From Hyphomicrobiales bacterium (lineage in GTDB: Bacteria; Pseudomonadota; Alphaproteobacteria; Rhizobiales; Beijerinckiaceae), in assembly GCA_025363375.1 (NCBI GenBank), contig JANYDZ010000188.1, positions 1 to 8,550 on the forward strand: a DNA stretch of 8,550 bases. Reading direction: 5' to 3'. How positions within the stretch are numbered: position 1 is the first letter of the stretch; each line of letters begins with the position of its first letter. This document shows positions 6,512-8,550 of this stretch, piece after piece. Below the pieces are notes generated by a model. The model did no database searches. It was not told where the DNA came from and saw only the letters and a list, made by a program, of their open reading frames with translations. The translations under genes and the position numbers were made by a program.

Positions 6512-7480
6512 TCAGGTGTTCACGCGGAAGTCGAACAGCATGTACCATTTTTCAAGGTTGTCGCGGATCACCGGCTCGATCATCGCGTCGATCATGGCGA
6601 CATTGGCGGCGAGATCCCCCGCCATGTCGCCCGTGTTGACGAGGTTCAACGGCGGTGAATACTGCACCTTGAACCACGCGCCCTGCACCCGCAACCCGCG
6701 CGCAGGAATGACGATCGCGTTGGTCAAAGCCGCCATGCGCGCGACATTGGCGATATTGCCCTGAATCTTCAGAGGTCGTCCAAACGTCGGAGCCTGGACC
6801 CGTCCATTGGTGAATTCATCGACATAGACGATCAGCAGGGATTCGCGCGATTTCAGCGCCCGAACCGCAGGCAACGCGCCGGCGCGCCAGGGCGGCGCGA
6901 GCGTGACGCCGCAACGTTGCCGCGACATTCTGAGAATTTGATGCTCGAACCGATTGCCCTGTGGCTGATAGATCAACGTGACCTTGTGGCCAAGACCGAT
7001 CAGCGAAGGCATGATCGTCTCCCAACCGGCAAGATGGATCGACATGACGATCACGGGCCGTCCCGTCGCCCACGCGGACGCGACATGTTCGGCGCCTTCC
7101 ACCGCGATGCGTCCCGCCGGCCACAGGCGATCGAGAATCGAAAGCTCAAGCGCGACGCGCCCGGTTTGCGTCCAGACGCTGTCGCGCAGGGCGTGGGGAG
7201 CGTTGGGGTCCGAGCCGTCGTTCTTCAGCAGCGTCCAGTTTTCCCGCACGCGCTGGCGCTGCGGCGCGTAACGCCGGCTGAAGCGCCGCGTGAGGGCGCC
7301 GCACATGGCGCCGAAGGCGGAGCACATATCGATAGGCATGGCGCGCGCGAAGTAATGAAGCGCGTAGTTCTTGCCGCCGTTGAAGCCATCGACAATCCAG
7401 TAGTTCCAGATGTGACGGCGCCAGTGCGGATCGGTCAGTCTGGATCGAAATTGTCGCAGGTTTGCGGCAGGCTCAGGCAT
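6512..7480 (-). CDS. LpxL/HtrB-type lysophospholipid acyltransferase (paralogue 2)
   Basis: A second acyltransferase of the LPLAT superfamily, 322 residues from the ATG at 7480. Its H-x4-E catalytic motif reads HLAGWE (H149 to E154), keeping the histidine and glutamate but changing the usual GN pair to AG. Later it has YVDEFTNG, then FGRPLKIQGNIANVARMA, and it ends NLEKWYMLFDF. All of these line up with blocks in the neighbouring acyltransferase (FGRSPHDQGN, NLDRWYYLDD), so the genes are diverged paralogues. The ATG at 7480 lies within the last codons of the P450 gene (8-base overlap), which suggests translational coupling; a GTG at 7519 would add 13 arginine-rich residues but has no better ribosome binding site. 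The overlap ties its function to the P450. Its acceptor and acyl donor are not identifiable from sequence; an acyltransferase of lipid A, an aminolipid or a secondary lipid are all possible. Confidence 0.85.
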   Translation of the reverse strand: MPEPAANLRQFRSRLTDPHWRRHIWNYWIVDGFNGGKNYALHYFARAMPIDMCSAFGAMCGALTRRFSRRYAPQRQRVRENWTLLKNDGSDPNAPHALRDSVWTQTGRVALELSILDRLWPAGRIAVEGAEHVASAWATGRPVIVMSIHLAGWETIMPSLIGLGHKVTLIYQPQGNRFEHQILRMSRQRCGVTLAPPWRAGALPAVRALKSRESLLIVYVDEFTNGRVQAPTFGRPLKIQGNIANVARMAALTNAIVIPARGLRVQGAWFKVQYSPPLNLVNTGDMAGDLAANVAMIDAMIEPVIRDNLEKWYMLFDFRVNT

Positions 7481-8550
7481 GGGCGACCGGGCATTTGAGC
7501 GCGGCCGGCGGCGGTTCACCGCCTGAACGCGGCGGCGGACGGCGCCTGTGCAATGTCATGGGCAAATGGTCGCCGGGGCGCAGCGACACGCGGCAGACAG
7601 GCTTCATCTCGTGACCGGCCGCGAGGCGCAGTTTGAACTGTTGCGCCAGCGTCGCAAGGCACAGCACTGCTTCGGTCTGCCCAAAAGCCAGGCCCGCGCA
7701 AATGCGCGGTCCCATGCTGAAGGGCATAAAGGCCCATTTGGACGGCGTCGGCTGTCCCGGCAGGAAGCGTTCGGGCGCGAAATGATCGGGCCGATCCCAC
7801 AATTTGCGGTTGCGGTGCAGCAGCCAGGGCACGACGAACACCAGCGCGCCAGCCGGCACGCGCTGGCCGGCGATGCTGTCGTCCTCGATGGCTTCGCGGG
7901 TCAGGATCGGAATCGGCGGATAGGGCCGCAGCGTCTCGTCGATGACCGCTTTCGTGTAGACGAGACCGGGAAGGTCGGCGAGCGTCGGCGCCGCGTCTCC
8001 AAGAACCGCGTCGAGCTCGGCATGCAGGCGCGCCTCGACGTCGGGCGCCTGGGACAGCAAAAACCACGCGAAGGCCAGCGTGTTGGCGGTGGTTTCATGT
8101 CCCGCGAGAAAAATCACGCCCGCTTCGTTGCGCAGCGCCGTCGCGTCGAGAGGTTCGCCGGTTTCGTCGTCCCGGGCCGCTATCAGCTTGCCGATGGCCG
8201 CAGTCGCGTCGGGCCGCGCGCGGTGCTCCGCGATAATACCGTCGACGACCCGGTGGACGCCGCGGATGGCGCGCCGCTGGGCCGGGGAACGCCAGCGCGG
8301 AACCCAGTCCGGCAGGCCGAACAGGGAGGGGATGTCGACGCGGGCGACGCTATGTTGGAAAGCGCTGAAGGATTCAACCACTTCGCGCGTGCGTTCGCGC
8401 CCAAGCGCACCGCCGAAAATCGTCCGGCAAATGATTTCAGCCGCCATTTGCGCCATGTCGGAGAGCGCGTCGACGATGGCGCCGTCCGCCGCCTCGCCCC
8501 AGCGATCCGCCATTTCCAGCGCCGCGCCCGTCATCAGCGGCGCGAATTCG
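7473..8550 (-). CDS. Cytochrome P450 monooxygenase (5'-truncated by window edge)
   Basis: A haem-thiolate monooxygenase that would insert one oxygen atom from O2 into an organic substrate, using electrons from a separate ferredoxin or flavin reductase (no reductase is fused at the C-terminus or encoded nearby). The frame stays open to base 8550; 358 residues are visible and about 90-100 N-terminal ones are probably missing. Fragment landmarks: I-helix oxygen-activation motif AGHETT (149-154), K-helix E205-T-L-R208, PERF (259-262), and haem loop FSMGPRICAG with ligand C284 (codon 7698-7700). The WLLHRN...LW and PRICAG wording is closer to E-class fatty-acid or terpene hydroxylases (CYP102, CYP110 and CYP4-like) than to CYP101-type enzymes, but the substrate is not known. 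The tail after the last strand is proline- and arginine-rich and ends CPVAHA. The stop overlaps the acyltransferase start, so it is probably in a lipid-related operon. Confidence 0.93.
   Translation of the reverse strand, partial: EFAPLMTGAALEMADRWGEAADGAIVDALSDMAQMAAEIICRTIFGGALGRERTREVVESFSAFQHSVARVDIPSLFGLPDWVPRWRSPAQRRAIRGVHRVVDGIIAEHRARPDATAAIGKLIAARDDETGEPLDATALRNEAGVIFLAGHETTANTLAFAWFLLSQAPDVEARLHAELDAVLGDAAPTLADLPGLVYTKAVIDETLRPYPPIPILTREAIEDDSIAGQRVPAGALVFVVPWLLHRNRKLWDRPDHFAPERFLPGQPTPSKWAFMPFSMGPRICAGLAFGQTEAVLCLATLAQQFKLRLAAGHEMKPVCRVSLRPGDHLPMTLHRRRPPPRSGGEPPPAALKCPVAHA

Noticed and set aside
5719..6639. A 306-codon plus-strand open frame opposite acyltransferase 1
   Set aside because: It covers a gene with clear catalytic motifs, runs on into the next gene, and its translation (rich in Arg, Pro, Gln, His) shows no domain.
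1..8550. CRISPR array, tRNA, transposase, phage or defence genes
   Set aside because: No direct repeat array, cloverleaf, terminal inverted repeats, DDE or recombinase motifs, or defence-family motifs were seen. All long reading frames are explained by metabolic or envelope genes.

Overview
The window is high-GC, densely packed bacterial chromosome with short intergenic gaps, very few AT-rich stretches and GC-rich third codon positions. The cobS-cobT pair of the aerobic (late cobalt insertion) cobalamin pathway, together with the codon style, suggests an alphaproteobacterium, most likely of the Rhizobiales/Hyphomicrobiales. A more exact placement (for example a Beijerinckiaceae- or Methylocystaceae-like organism) would be a guess. 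I see no tRNA, rRNA, CRISPR array, insertion sequence, integrase or attachment site.

Layout. Positions 1-2674 on the plus strand hold the 3' part of cobS (its N-terminus lies outside the window) and a complete cobT, 4 bases apart. These encode two of the three subunits of the ATP-dependent cobaltochelatase CobNST. After a 150-base gap comes a second plus-strand pair: a large family 2 glycosyltransferase (2825-4810, with a decayed extra glycosyltransferase domain) and a membrane CDP-alcohol phosphatidyltransferase (4838-5518), 27 bases apart. Opposite these, on the minus strand and reading toward them, is a three-gene group: a cytochrome P450 (7473-8550, 5' end outside the window), an LpxL/HtrB-type acyltransferase (6512-7480, whose start overlaps the P450 stop) and a second, related acyltransferase (5527-6408). 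The two transcription units converge with only 8 bases between their stop codons.

How the genes fit together. cobS and cobT are ordinary housekeeping cobalamin genes. The remaining five genes share an envelope or lipid theme: a sugar transferase, a phospholipid head-group transferase, two acyl-CoA/acyl-ACP-dependent acyltransferases and a P450 whose motifs are of the type that acts on hydrophobic substrates. I infer, without proof, that they could contribute to one modified lipid or glycolipid. This combination is the most interesting thing in the window. Nothing here looks like a defence system, a mobile element or a radically new system. The two diverged tandem acyltransferases, the P450 link and a strong intergenic hairpin at 6443-6471 are the points worth a second look.
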